Shown piece by piece: positions 56,746 through 64,000 of a DNA stretch of 64,000 bases. This DNA comes from Halomonas huangheensis (lineage in GTDB: Bacteria > Pseudomonadota > Gammaproteobacteria > Pseudomonadales > Halomonadaceae): assembly GCF_001431725.1 (NCBI RefSeq), contig NZ_CP013106.1, forward strand, positions 2,108,001 to 2,172,000, in the 5' to 3' direction. The first letter of the stretch is position 1. Every line of letters begins with the position of its first letter. The notes under the pieces are model-generated. The model saw only the letters and a list, made by a program, of their open reading frames with translations, made no database searches and was not told where the DNA came from. Position numbers and translations under genes: made by a program.

Positions 56746-57686
56746 TCGAGTTGATTGGGGTATCGAAACGCTTTGGCGAGAGCACGGCTGTGGATGAGAT
56801 TTCGCTGAAGGTGGAGAGTGGTGAATTCTGTTGTCTGGTGGGCACATCCGGCTGCGGAAAATCGACCACCTTGCGCATGATCAACCGGCTTATCGAACAC
56901 AGTGGCGGCGAGATTCATATCGATCAACAGCCGATTCGGACCTTCCGAGAGGAAGTGCTGCGACGTCGGATCGGCTATGCCATTCAGAGCACAGGGCTGT
57001 TTCCGCACTGGACGGTGGCGCGCAATATCGGTCTGGTGCCACGTTTGCTCAAGTGGTCTCAGGCGGCCATCGATGCGCGTGTCGAGGAACTGATGGTGCT
57101 GCTGAGGCTGGATATGGACGAGTTCGCCGGAAAATACCCTCATCAATTATCTGGTGGTCAGGCGCAGCGTGTTGGTGTTGCACGAGCGCTGGCCGCGGAC
57201 CCGGACATTCTGCTGATGGATGAGCCTTTCGGTGCGCTGGATCCGATCACTCGCGAGAACCTGCAACTCGAGTTGCGAGATCTTCAAGCTCGCCTGAACA
57301 AGACCATCGTTTTTGTGACCCATGATATGGACGAGGCGTTACGTCTCGCCGATCACCTGGTGGTCATGCACGAGGGGCGTATTGTGCAGCAGGGACATCC
57401 GCTGGAATTGCTGCGTGAGCCAGCTGACGATTTCGTGACTTCGCTGCTCGGCGGTGAAGATCGCGGTCTCAAGGAAGCGTCATTGTTGTTGGTCAGTGAG
57501 CGGATGACGCCACTCGGGGTTGGTGGCGTGGCTCGTGACCGTATTGTCCAGACGGCGTCGTTGCGCGATGCGTTGTCGATGATGTTATGGCGTCGAGTGG
57601 AGAGACTTGCGGTAGTGGATGATGAGGATATTCCCATCGGCGAGTTGAGTTTTCGGCGGTTGGTGGGAGCGCGTGGACATGAGTGA
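56742..57686 (+). CDS. yehX: Osmoprotectant ABC transporter ATPase (YehX type)
   Basis: 314 residues. Walker A GTSGCGKST, signature LSGGQAQRVGVARAL, Walker B ILLMDEPFGALD, and the His-loop VFVTHDMDEALRLADHL. The C-terminal 70 residues after GGEDRGLKEA resemble part of a CBS-type regulatory domain, as in OpuA-like ATPases; osmotic gating is possible. Overlaps both neighbours, so translation is coupled. Confidence 0.9.
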   Translation: MIELIGVSKRFGESTAVDEISLKVESGEFCCLVGTSGCGKSTTLRMINRLIEHSGGEIHIDQQPIRTFREEVLRRRIGYAIQSTGLFPHWTVARNIGLVPRLLKWSQAAIDARVEELMVLLRLDMDEFAGKYPHQLSGGQAQRVGVARALAADPDILLMDEPFGALDPITRENLQLELRDLQARLNKTIVFVTHDMDEALRLADHLVVMHEGRIVQQGHPLELLREPADDFVTSLLGGEDRGLKEASLLLVSERMTPLGVGGVARDRIVQTASLRDALSMMLWRRVERLAVVDDEDIPIGELSFRRLVGARGHE

Positions 57687-58413
57687 GCGTCACGCCACCG
57701 GTTGGATTGCGCCACTTTGTTGGGCGCTGTTGTTGGTCGCGGGCTGTTTACTGATGCGTTTCCTTGAGGTTCCTCTGCGCATCATAGAGCCGGATAGCCG
57801 TGTGGTGGTTTTCGAACGCGTTGACCTGCTTGTATTGCTGGGCCGGCACTTGCTGGTGGTGATGGTGGCAGCCTTGCTTTCGGTGGTGATCGGGGTTGGC
57901 GCTGCGATTGCTGTCACTCGTGAGCGCGGCCGGGAATTCCTGCCATTGGTGGCTCAGGTGGCTTCCATGGGGCAGACCTTTCCACCGGTTGCTGTACTCG
58001 CTTTGGCAGTACCGGTACTGGGATTCGGTACCGTACCGATTATTGTCGCCTTGATGCTTTACGGCTTGCTGCCCATTGTGCGCAACACCCTCGCCGGTAT
58101 CGAGGGTATCGATCCGGCAGTAAGGGAAGCTGCCCGTGGCATGGGAATGACAGCGCGGCAGATTCTGTGGCAGGTAGAGCTGCCGTTGGCAAGCCCCGTG
58201 ATCGTCGCGGGTATTCGTACTTCGGTCACCATCAACATTGCGACAGCCGCATTGGGAGCGACGGTTGGCGCGAGCAACCTGGGGGAGCCGATCATCGCCG
58301 GTATTGTCAACGGCAACACCGCTTACATCGTCCAGGGCGCAGTATTGATCGCCTTGCTGGCGCTGGCTGTCGACAGCCTGTTTGCGAGGCTATCTCCTCG
58401 GCAGGTGGGGTAA
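57679..58413 (+). CDS. yehW: Osmoprotectant ABC transporter permease (YehW type)
   Basis: 244 residues with about six membrane helices and the EAA-loop (EAARGMGMTARQILWQVELP). ATG 57679 lies nine bases after GGGAG and overlaps yehX by 8 bp; GTG 57673 is too close to that site. It pairs with YehY to form the membrane channel. A hairpin follows the stop. Confidence 0.88.
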   Translation: MSERHATGWIAPLCWALLLVAGCLLMRFLEVPLRIIEPDSRVVVFERVDLLVLLGRHLLVVMVAALLSVVIGVGAAIAVTRERGREFLPLVAQVASMGQTFPPVAVLALAVPVLGFGTVPIIVALMLYGLLPIVRNTLAGIEGIDPAVREAARGMGMTARQILWQVELPLASPVIVAGIRTSVTINIATAALGATVGASNLGEPIIAGIVNGNTAYIVQGAVLIALLALAVDSLFARLSPRQVG

Positions 58414-58433
58414 CGAGCTGCTTCAGCAGCTCG
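58414..58433 (+). terminator. Hairpin after yehW
   Basis: Perfect 8-bp stem cgagctgc / gcagctcg with loop ttca directly after the stop, without a T-run; it continues into gagctgtaagctgtaagcc, resembling dispersed short repeats. Confidence 0.45.
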
Positions 58434-58599
58434 AGCTGTAAGCTGTAAGCCACAAGAGGAAAGAGGTCAGCGATAAGAGGTAAGTAACCCCGAATCCCCG
58501 AAGGATTTTGTCTGTGCTCTATGGGGCGGCGCTGGATAGCTAGCCGCTCGAAGCTCGTTGCCTATCTGCGACTAAAGTTGTGGCTGTGCATGTATTCCG

Positions 58600-58615
58600 T
58601 TTACGTTAACGTCAA
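58600..58615. promoter_or_regulatory. LiuR-like palindrome before the branched-chain oxoacid dehydrogenase genes
   Basis: tttacgttaacgtcaa contains the perfect palindrome acgttaacgt (58603-58612), 94 bp before the first gene. It resembles the motif of the MerR-family regulator LiuR, which controls branched-chain amino-acid catabolism in proteobacteria. The match to the consensus is from memory. Confidence 0.5.
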
Positions 58616-58708
58616 TCTTGTGCGTGCCCCTTCCAGGGCAATCCCCTGGCGAGGTGGGGGAATAACGACAACACTGCCCTCACAAGGGGTAGGGATAGGA
58701 TCATAGCC

Positions 58709-59923
58709 ATGACCACGACCGCACGGACTCACCAACCGGAGTTTCTGTCCGGTGACGAATTCAGCATTCCCACCTACGGTGTGCTGGCGCAGGATGGCAG
58801 CCTCTATGAAGGGGCTGACGAACCAGACCTGGACAAGGCCAAAGCACTGCGCATCTATCATTCGATGATTGTCACCCGGGTGCTTGACGAGCGCATGCTG
58901 GCGGCTCAGCGGCAGGGGCGCCTGAGCTTCTATATGCAATGCACTGGGGAGGAAGCCGCCGTGATCGGCAGCGCCGCGGCGCTGGATGATGACGATATGA
59001 TCATGGCGCAGTATCGCGAGCAGGGTGCACTGGCGTATCGCGGGTTCACCTTCGACGAGTTCATGAACCAGTTGTTCGGCAACGAGATGGACTACGGCAA
59101 GGGCCGTCAGATGCCGATCCACTATGGCTCGCGCAAGCTCCATTACATGACCATTTCCTCGCCGCTGGCGACCCAGATCCCCCAGGCAACGGGCTATGCC
59201 TATGGCCAGAAACTGGCAGGAGAAGGGTTGTGCACCATCGTCTATTTCGGCGAGGGAGCGGCATCGGAAGGGGACTTCCACGCCGCCCTGAACATGGCTG
59301 CGGTGCACGAGGCTCCAGTGATCTTCTTCTGCCGTAACAATGGCTATGCGATTTCGACGCCTTCAGTGGAGCAGTTCGCCGCAGATGGTGTCGCACCGCG
59401 TGCCTTCGGTTATCGCATGCATGTGATCCGGGTGGACGGCAACGATATCCTCGCGGTGTATCGCGCCACCCAGCGAGCGAGAGAGCTGGCCGTCAAGGAT
59501 AACAAGCCGGTATTGATCGAGGCCATGACGTATCGCCTTGCGGCGCACTCCTCATCGGATGACCCCTCCGGCTATCGCTCACGCAAGGAAGAAGAGGTCT
59601 GGCGTGACAAGGACCCGATTCGTCGCATGCGAAGCTGGTTGGAACACAAGGGATGGTGGGACGATGATCAGGAAAAATCGCTCCAGGAGCGGTTGCGCGC
59701 TGAGGTGCTGGAAACCATGAAACGTGCCGAGAAGCGTCCTCCTCCGCCTCTCGATAGCCTGGTGACGGATGTTTACGCCGATGTCACTCCGGCATTGCAG
59801 CGTCAGTTGGACCAGCTCAAGTGGCATATCCGCCGTCACCCCGAGGCGTATCCGCGAGGAGCTCGGTCGCTGGACCCGGTATTGGCTTCAGCCGATAACA
59901 CCGATGACCAGGGAGGGGAGTGA
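58709..59923 (+). CDS. bkdA1: Branched-chain 2-oxoacid dehydrogenase E1 component, alpha subunit
   Basis: 404 residues. TPP-dependent decarboxylation of 2-oxoacids from valine, leucine and isoleucine. TPP-binding region [20 protein letters not shown] followed by CRNNGYAIS; phosphorylation-loop-like [13 protein letters not shown] is present. Length and sequence resemble branched-chain rather than pyruvate E1-alpha. First of three genes; the E1-beta start is one base after the stop. Confidence 0.88.
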   Translation: MTTTARTHQPEFLSGDEFSIPTYGVLAQDGSLYEGADEPDLDKAKALRIYHSMIVTRVLDERMLAAQRQGRLSFYMQCTGEEAAVIGSAAALDDDDMIMAQYREQGALAYRGFTFDEFMNQLFGNEMDYGKGRQMPIHYGSRKLHYMTISSPLATQIPQATGYAYGQKLAGEGLCTIVYFGEGAASEGDFHAALNMAAVHEAPVIFFCRNNGYAISTPSVEQFAADGVAPRAFGYRMHVIRVDGNDILAVYRATQRARELAVKDNKPVLIEAMTYRLAAHSSSDDPSGYRSRKEEEVWRDKDPIRRMRSWLEHKGWWDDDQEKSLQERLRAEVLETMKRAEKRPPPPLDSLVTDVYADVTPALQRQLDQLKWHIRRHPEAYPRGARSLDPVLASADNTDDQGGE

Positions 59924-59924
59924 C

Positions 59925-60902
59925 ATGGCGACCATCAATATGCTGCAGGCGATCAATCAGGCACTGGATATCGCCATGGCCGAAGATGAACGGGTGTTGT
60001 GTTTCGGTGAAGATGTCGGCAGCTTTGGCGGGGTTTTCCGGGCAACCAGTCATCTTCAGGAAAAGTACGGCAAGGCCCGTTGCTTCAATACACCACTGGT
60101 CGAACAGGGCATCGTCGGCTTTGCCAATGGTCTCGCGGCGCAAGGATCGGTGCCGGTTGCCGAGATCCAGTTTGCCGATTATATCTTTCCGGCCTTCGAC
60201 CAGATCGTCAACGAGACTGCCAAGTTCCGCTATCGCTCCGGCGATCTGTTCAATGTCGGTGGCCTGACCATTCGCGCGCCTTATGGCGGCGGTATTTCCG
60301 GCGGCCATTATCATTCACAGTCACCAGAAGCCTATTTTGCGCACACGCCTGGCATCAAGATTGTGGTGCCGCGTAATCCCTATGAAGCCAAGGGCTTGCT
60401 GCTGGCGTCGATCCGCGACCCCGATCCGGTGTTGTTCTTCGAACCCAAGCGTCTGTATCGCGCTGCAGTGGGAGAAGTGCCCGAAGAGGACTATCAACTT
60501 CCCATTGGCGAGGCTGAAGTCACCAAGGAGGGTAGTGACATCACCCTCGTAGGTTGGGGTGCGCAGATGGAAGTCATCGACAAGGCGGTAGAGCTTGCCG
60601 AGAAGGAAGGCATTTCCTGCGAGGTCATCGACCTGCGTAGTATTCTTCCCTGGGATGAGGACACCATCGCCGAGTCAGTGCTCAAGACCGGACGTCTGGT
60701 GATTACCCATGAAGCCCCTCGCACCGGTGGCTTTGCCGCCGAGATTTCCGCGGCCATTCAGGAGCGCTGTTTTCTGTACCTGGAATCACCCATTGAACGG
60801 GTGACAGGGCTGGATACGCCTTTCCCGCTGACGTTGGAAAAGGAATATCTACCCGATCATCTCAAGATTCTTGAAGCCATTCGTGCCTCAGTGAACTTCT
60901 GA
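59925..60902 (+). CDS. bkdA2: Branched-chain 2-oxoacid dehydrogenase E1 component, beta subunit
   Basis: 325 residues from ATG 59925, with GGAGGGGAG upstream; an in-frame extension inside bkdA1 is not real. Motifs: [69 protein letters not shown] and [14 protein letters not shown]. It forms the E1 heterotetramer with the alpha subunit. Confidence 0.9.
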   Translation: MATINMLQAINQALDIAMAEDERVLCFGEDVGSFGGVFRATSHLQEKYGKARCFNTPLVEQGIVGFANGLAAQGSVPVAEIQFADYIFPAFDQIVNETAKFRYRSGDLFNVGGLTIRAPYGGGISGGHYHSQSPEAYFAHTPGIKIVVPRNPYEAKGLLLASIRDPDPVLFFEPKRLYRAAVGEVPEEDYQLPIGEAEVTKEGSDITLVGWGAQMEVIDKAVELAEKEGISCEVIDLRSILPWDEDTIAESVLKTGRLVITHEAPRTGGFAAEISAAIQERCFLYLESPIERVTGLDTPFPLTLEKEYLPDHLKILEAIRASVNF

Positions 60903-60918
60903 GCCCAGGAGACAGACG

Positions 60919-62604
60919 ATGAAGGAATTCAGATTGCCTGATATCGGCGAGGGGATCGTCGAGTGTGAAGTGGTCGAGTGGAAGGTCTCGGAGGGCGATA
61001 GTATTGCTGAGGATCAACCCGTCGTCGAGGTCATGACCGATAAGGCGCTGGTGGAGATCACCGCACCGGAGGCCGGGGTTGTTTCTCGCCTGCACGTCGC
61101 GGCGGGAGAGATGGCCAGAGTGCACGAGCCACTGTTCGCCTATGCCGCTTCGGATGACGAGTCTGGCGCTTATATTGGTGGTGACGCATCAGCGGACGCT
61201 GAGGCGTCATCAAACACCTCCGCCACAGATGACGAGGCTGATCGCTTGGGTGCCGTCGCTGAAACCGCTGCAGAAGGTTCGGCAGAGCGCCGTGTAGATT
61301 TTATCCTGCCGGATATCGGTGAAGGGATCGTCGAGTGCGAGATCGTTGAATGGCATGCAAGAGCCGGCGATACCATTGAAGAAGATCAGCGACTGGTCGA
61401 TGTGATGACCGACAAGGCGCTGGTCGAGATTACTGCGCCTGAGCATGGCGTCGTTGCTGAGTTGTATGTCGCTCAGGGCCAGATGGCCAGAGTGCACTCG
61501 CCACTCTTTGCGTATATTACTGAAGGTGGTAGCGATGCCTCAGGAGCCACGAACTCAACAGATCGCGGATCTGGCACGGCTGTAGGCTCGCATAAGCCTG
61601 ATTCGCATGGAGCTTCTTCGAGCAGCCCGTTGTCGAGCAGCCCATTGTCGAACACTCCCACGCCGAAAAATCGTTATGGTCGTACGCCGGCGAGTCCAGC
61701 GGTACGCCGAATGGTTCGTGAGCACCATCTCCGGTTGGAAGAGATTCCTGGTAGTGGGCGTGATGGTCGGGTACTAAAGGAAGATGTGCTTGGCTGGTTG
61801 GAAAATGGACAAGGAGGTGAGAAGCGCTCCAGCAACAAGGTCTGTGCTGCCGATCAGCATCGGGCGGGTGACACTTCTCCTGGTCGCGTCGAGCCCCTGC
61901 CCACTCGCGTCGAGCCCCTGAAAGGTATTCGGGCTGCCATGGCACGCCAGATGGTGGCCTCGGCCAGTACTATTCCGCACTTCCAGTATGGTGAGGAATT
62001 CGATATCACTGAGCTGTTGGCACTGAGGGAGCGATTGAAGCCTCGTGCCGAAGCCCGCGAGCTGCGCCTGACGCTGATGCCGTTTTTCATGAAAGCCATG
62101 GCCCTGGCGGTGACCGAGTACCCGCTACTGAATGCACGCCTGGCCAACGACGCCAGCGAGATCCACTACCAGTCCGGGTGCAATATCGGTATGGCCGTGG
62201 ATGGCAAGGCGGGCTTGATGGTCCCCAATGTCAAGGGCGTAGAAGGGCTCAGCCTGTTGGATATCGCAGCGGAGGTACAGCGTCTGACAGCGGCGGCACG
62301 TGAAGGCCGTGTCAGTCAGCAGGACCTGAGTGGTGGCACCATCAGCATTTCCAATATTGGTGCTCTTGGGGGAACCTACGCTGCACCGATCATCAATGCG
62401 CCAGAAGTCGCCATCGTTGCGATCGGCAAGACGCAATGGTTGCCGCGTTTCAATGAGCAGGATGAGGTGGTCAAGCGGGCGATCCTCACCGTGACCTGGG
62501 CCGGCGATCATCGCTTGCTGGATGGCGGCACCATTGCACGCTTCTGCAACAGCTGGAAGGGTTATCTGGAGCAGCCCGAAAGCATGCTGCTGGAAATGAG
62601 GTAG
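60919..62604 (+). CDS. bkdB: Dihydrolipoamide acyltransferase (E2) with two lipoyl domains
   Basis: 561 residues. Two nearly identical lipoyl domains carry the lipoylated lysine in MTDKALVEI at K42 and K166, separated by an acidic Ala/Ser-rich linker. A Ser-rich linker leads to the E1/E3-binding domain (TPASPAVRRMVREHHL, about 255-295) and then the catalytic domain with H531 and D535 (DHRLLDGG). It transfers branched acyl groups to CoA. Most bkd E2 proteins have one lipoyl domain, so this is longer than usual. No E3 gene is in the window; it may be encoded elsewhere. Confidence 0.9.
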   Translation: MKEFRLPDIGEGIVECEVVEWKVSEGDSIAEDQPVVEVMTDKALVEITAPEAGVVSRLHVAAGEMARVHEPLFAYAASDDESGAYIGGDASADAEASSNTSATDDEADRLGAVAETAAEGSAERRVDFILPDIGEGIVECEIVEWHARAGDTIEEDQRLVDVMTDKALVEITAPEHGVVAELYVAQGQMARVHSPLFAYITEGGSDASGATNSTDRGSGTAVGSHKPDSHGASSSSPLSSSPLSNTPTPKNRYGRTPASPAVRRMVREHHLRLEEIPGSGRDGRVLKEDVLGWLENGQGGEKRSSNKVCAADQHRAGDTSPGRVEPLPTRVEPLKGIRAAMARQMVASASTIPHFQYGEEFDITELLALRERLKPRAEARELRLTLMPFFMKAMALAVTEYPLLNARLANDASEIHYQSGCNIGMAVDGKAGLMVPNVKGVEGLSLLDIAAEVQRLTAAAREGRVSQQDLSGGTISISNIGALGGTYAAPIINAPEVAIVAIGKTQWLPRFNEQDEVVKRAILTVTWAGDHRLLDGGTIARFCNSWKGYLEQPESMLLEMR

Positions 62605-62611
62605 GCGGATT

Positions 62612-62635
62612 GCTGCCCGGCTCAGGCCGGGCAGC
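62612..62635 (+). terminator. Hairpin after the E2 gene
   Basis: Perfect 10-bp stem gctgcccggc / gccgggcagc with loop tcag, no T-run. Lies between the E2 stop and the kinase-like gene, and covers the region where a ribosome site would be expected. Confidence 0.55.
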
Positions 62636-62642
62636 ACCGCGT

Positions 62643-64000
62643 ATGCATATGTCTCAGGCTTCCCTGCAGCAGTTCTATATTCCCGAGGAGCAGTCAGTCT
62701 ATCTGCTCAGCCAGGATGACGCTCGCAAGCTGCGTGAGTGGGTCGCGTTGTGTCAGGCTCAGCTCGAACAGCTTGGTTATCGCGATATCGAACTGATCGG
62801 CAAAGGGGCTTATGGCTTTGTGTTTGCTGGTGTTACCGCGACTCACCAGCGTTATGTGTTCAAGTTCACCCGAGTCACATTACCGCAGCATCTACAGGAC
62901 CGTCTCGAGGAAGAGGCGTTCATGCTTGAGCAGGTCGAGCACCCGCGGGTACCTCGTCTCGTTGCTTACCAGCGTGTGCGACATCAGCCGATTCTGGTCA
63001 TGGAGCGGGCGCCAGGCCTCAATCTCGAGGAAGTGTCCTTGAACGAGGGGCGTCTTTCTCCCCGTCTTGTGGTGCGAATTGCCGATCAGCTTGCCGATAT
63101 TCTGCGCGTGCTGCGTCGCGAACACAGCACAGACAGCACTGATTGGCGTCGTCCGGTGGTGCATGGAGACATCAAGCCTTCCAATCTGGTGTACGACGCC
63201 GCCAGCGAGACAGTGGCACTGATCGACTGGGGCTCGTCGGTGTTCGCTCAGCTTGATGCACAACTTCAATTCGTGCACGCCAATGTCATGGAACTGATGT
63301 CGGACAACCTGCAGCAGACCAATGCGCGGCTCGGCGATGTCTACTTCATTGGCGAGGACCAACTCAACGGTGCTTTGTCATCGCCGCGTTTCGATGAGCA
63401 GGGAGTGGCAGGAACCCTCTATGCGCTGGCGTCCGCTCAGTCCTGCCGCTTTGGGCACCGGGCCATCCCGGCGACGTCGCTGGGTCTGCCGATGGAGTTT
63501 GCCCGCATGCTGGACCGCATGCTGGACCCCGATCCGGAGGTGCGACTCAGGGCCGGAGACTACTTCATCCGGGAAATGCCACGTATGGCGAAAATGGTGA
63601 TGCTGGAGCTACCTGTGGCAACGGAGTTGCCGTTGGTACCGGTGTGGAGCCGTTCGGCAGCGCGTGGTATCGACACGGTCGTCTACAGCTCGCGCAAGTC
63701 CTTTCTACGCGAAGAGGGGGTGGAAGAGACCCTCAACGACGTCAATGATGTGCAGCTCGATCGCTACTATCGCAATTTCATGCAGGGCATGGGGGAAACA
63801 GAAAAGGCTTTTCTGGCTGCGGTGAGTCGTCTTGGCAAGTACCCGGTGGTTGGAGGCCTGGCGGTGCGCTGGGAGGCGGATGGCGTCTACATCGACTCGT
63901 CACTGAACCTGCACGATCCCGAGCGCAAGCCGGCTTTCATCGCTGCGGTCAACAATATGGTGACCCTGGCGCGGGCGATCCATCGTCAAGGAATATTCAA
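62643..64000 (+). CDS. Serine/threonine protein kinase-like protein (3' end outside window)
   Basis: Open from ATG 62643 (or ATG 62649) to the window end, 452 codons seen. Kinase elements in order: Gly-rich loop GKGAYGFVFAG (53-63), Lys74 in YVFKFT, catalytic loop HGDIKPSN (174-181, Asp176), and metal-binding DWG (195-197) where DFG is usual. The following 250 residues are not recognised (for example WSRSAARGIDTVVYSS). No membrane helix is seen in this part. No clear ribosome site; a stable hairpin lies just upstream. It may be a true kinase. Substrate unknown; proximity to the bkd genes need not mean a link. Confidence 0.75.
   Translation, partial: MHMSQASLQQFYIPEEQSVYLLSQDDARKLREWVALCQAQLEQLGYRDIELIGKGAYGFVFAGVTATHQRYVFKFTRVTLPQHLQDRLEEEAFMLEQVEHPRVPRLVAYQRVRHQPILVMERAPGLNLEEVSLNEGRLSPRLVVRIADQLADILRVLRREHSTDSTDWRRPVVHGDIKPSNLVYDAASETVALIDWGSSVFAQLDAQLQFVHANVMELMSDNLQQTNARLGDVYFIGEDQLNGALSSPRFDEQGVAGTLYALASAQSCRFGHRAIPATSLGLPMEFARMLDRMLDPDPEVRLRAGDYFIREMPRMAKMVMLELPVATELPLVPVWSRSAARGIDTVVYSSRKSFLREEGVEETLNDVNDVQLDRYYRNFMQGMGETEKAFLAAVSRLGKYPVVGGLAVRWEADGVYIDSSLNLHDPERKPAFIAAVNNMVTLARAIHRQGIF

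Noticed and set aside
59769..59924. N-terminal extension of the E1-beta subunit into the E1-alpha gene
   Set aside because: The ATG at 59925 has a strong ribosome site and gives the normal start [10 protein letters not shown]; the extension only reads bkdA1 in another frame.

Overview
The window looks like the chromosome of a GC-rich, salt-adapted gammaproteobacterium of the Halomonas / Halomonadaceae type. This rests on the block tig-clpP-clpX-lon-hupB-ppiD, on luxS/mtnN/folD, glnS-cysS and ppiB-lpxH of gammaproteobacterial type, and on a YehZYXW-type osmoprotectant importer. The genus is an inference; no rRNA lies in the window.

Positions 1-28.3 kb are an accessory surface-adhesion region made of two diverged copies of one locus. 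Each copy holds a giant trimeric autotransporter adhesin gene (type Vc secretion), then a TpgA-like lipoprotein gene (BamE/SmpA-like plus OmpA domains), then on the other strand a Sel1-SH3 gene and a small lipoprotein gene. Copy A (1-9660) is decaying. Its adhesin frame is cut by an in-frame TAA at 1432 and has an aberrant C-terminus followed by a fragment of a third anchor end. Its Sel1 and small-lipoprotein genes are pseudogenes. A dead IS5-family element (9685-10564) separates it from copy B (11169-28240), which is intact and encodes a 4,667-residue adhesin built from 447-, 750- and 1,074-bp repeat units with four collagen-like segments.

Positions 29.1-35.5 kb hold a type I secretion cluster: a TolC-like channel fused to an OmpA peptidoglycan-binding domain, an ABC exporter, an HlyD adaptor and a LuxR-type regulator with an atypical receiver domain. 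No substrate gene is seen.

Positions 35.5-50.1 kb are mostly housekeeping. They hold mtnN and luxS (activated-methyl cycle, AI-2), folD, four tRNA genes (Pro, Arg, His, His), the proteostasis block tig, clpP, clpX, lon, hupB, ppiD (with a heat-shock-type promoter before lon), a COG0523 GTPase gene, lpxH and ppiB. Positions 50.3-54.5 kb carry glnS, cysS and a DUF1853 gene.

Positions 54.5-58.4 kb encode a four-gene osmoprotectant ABC importer in yehZ-Y-X-W order. Positions 58.7-62.6 kb encode branched-chain 2-oxoacid dehydrogenase E1-alpha, E1-beta and a double-lipoyl E2, preceded by a LiuR-like palindrome. A protein-kinase-like gene runs off the right edge.
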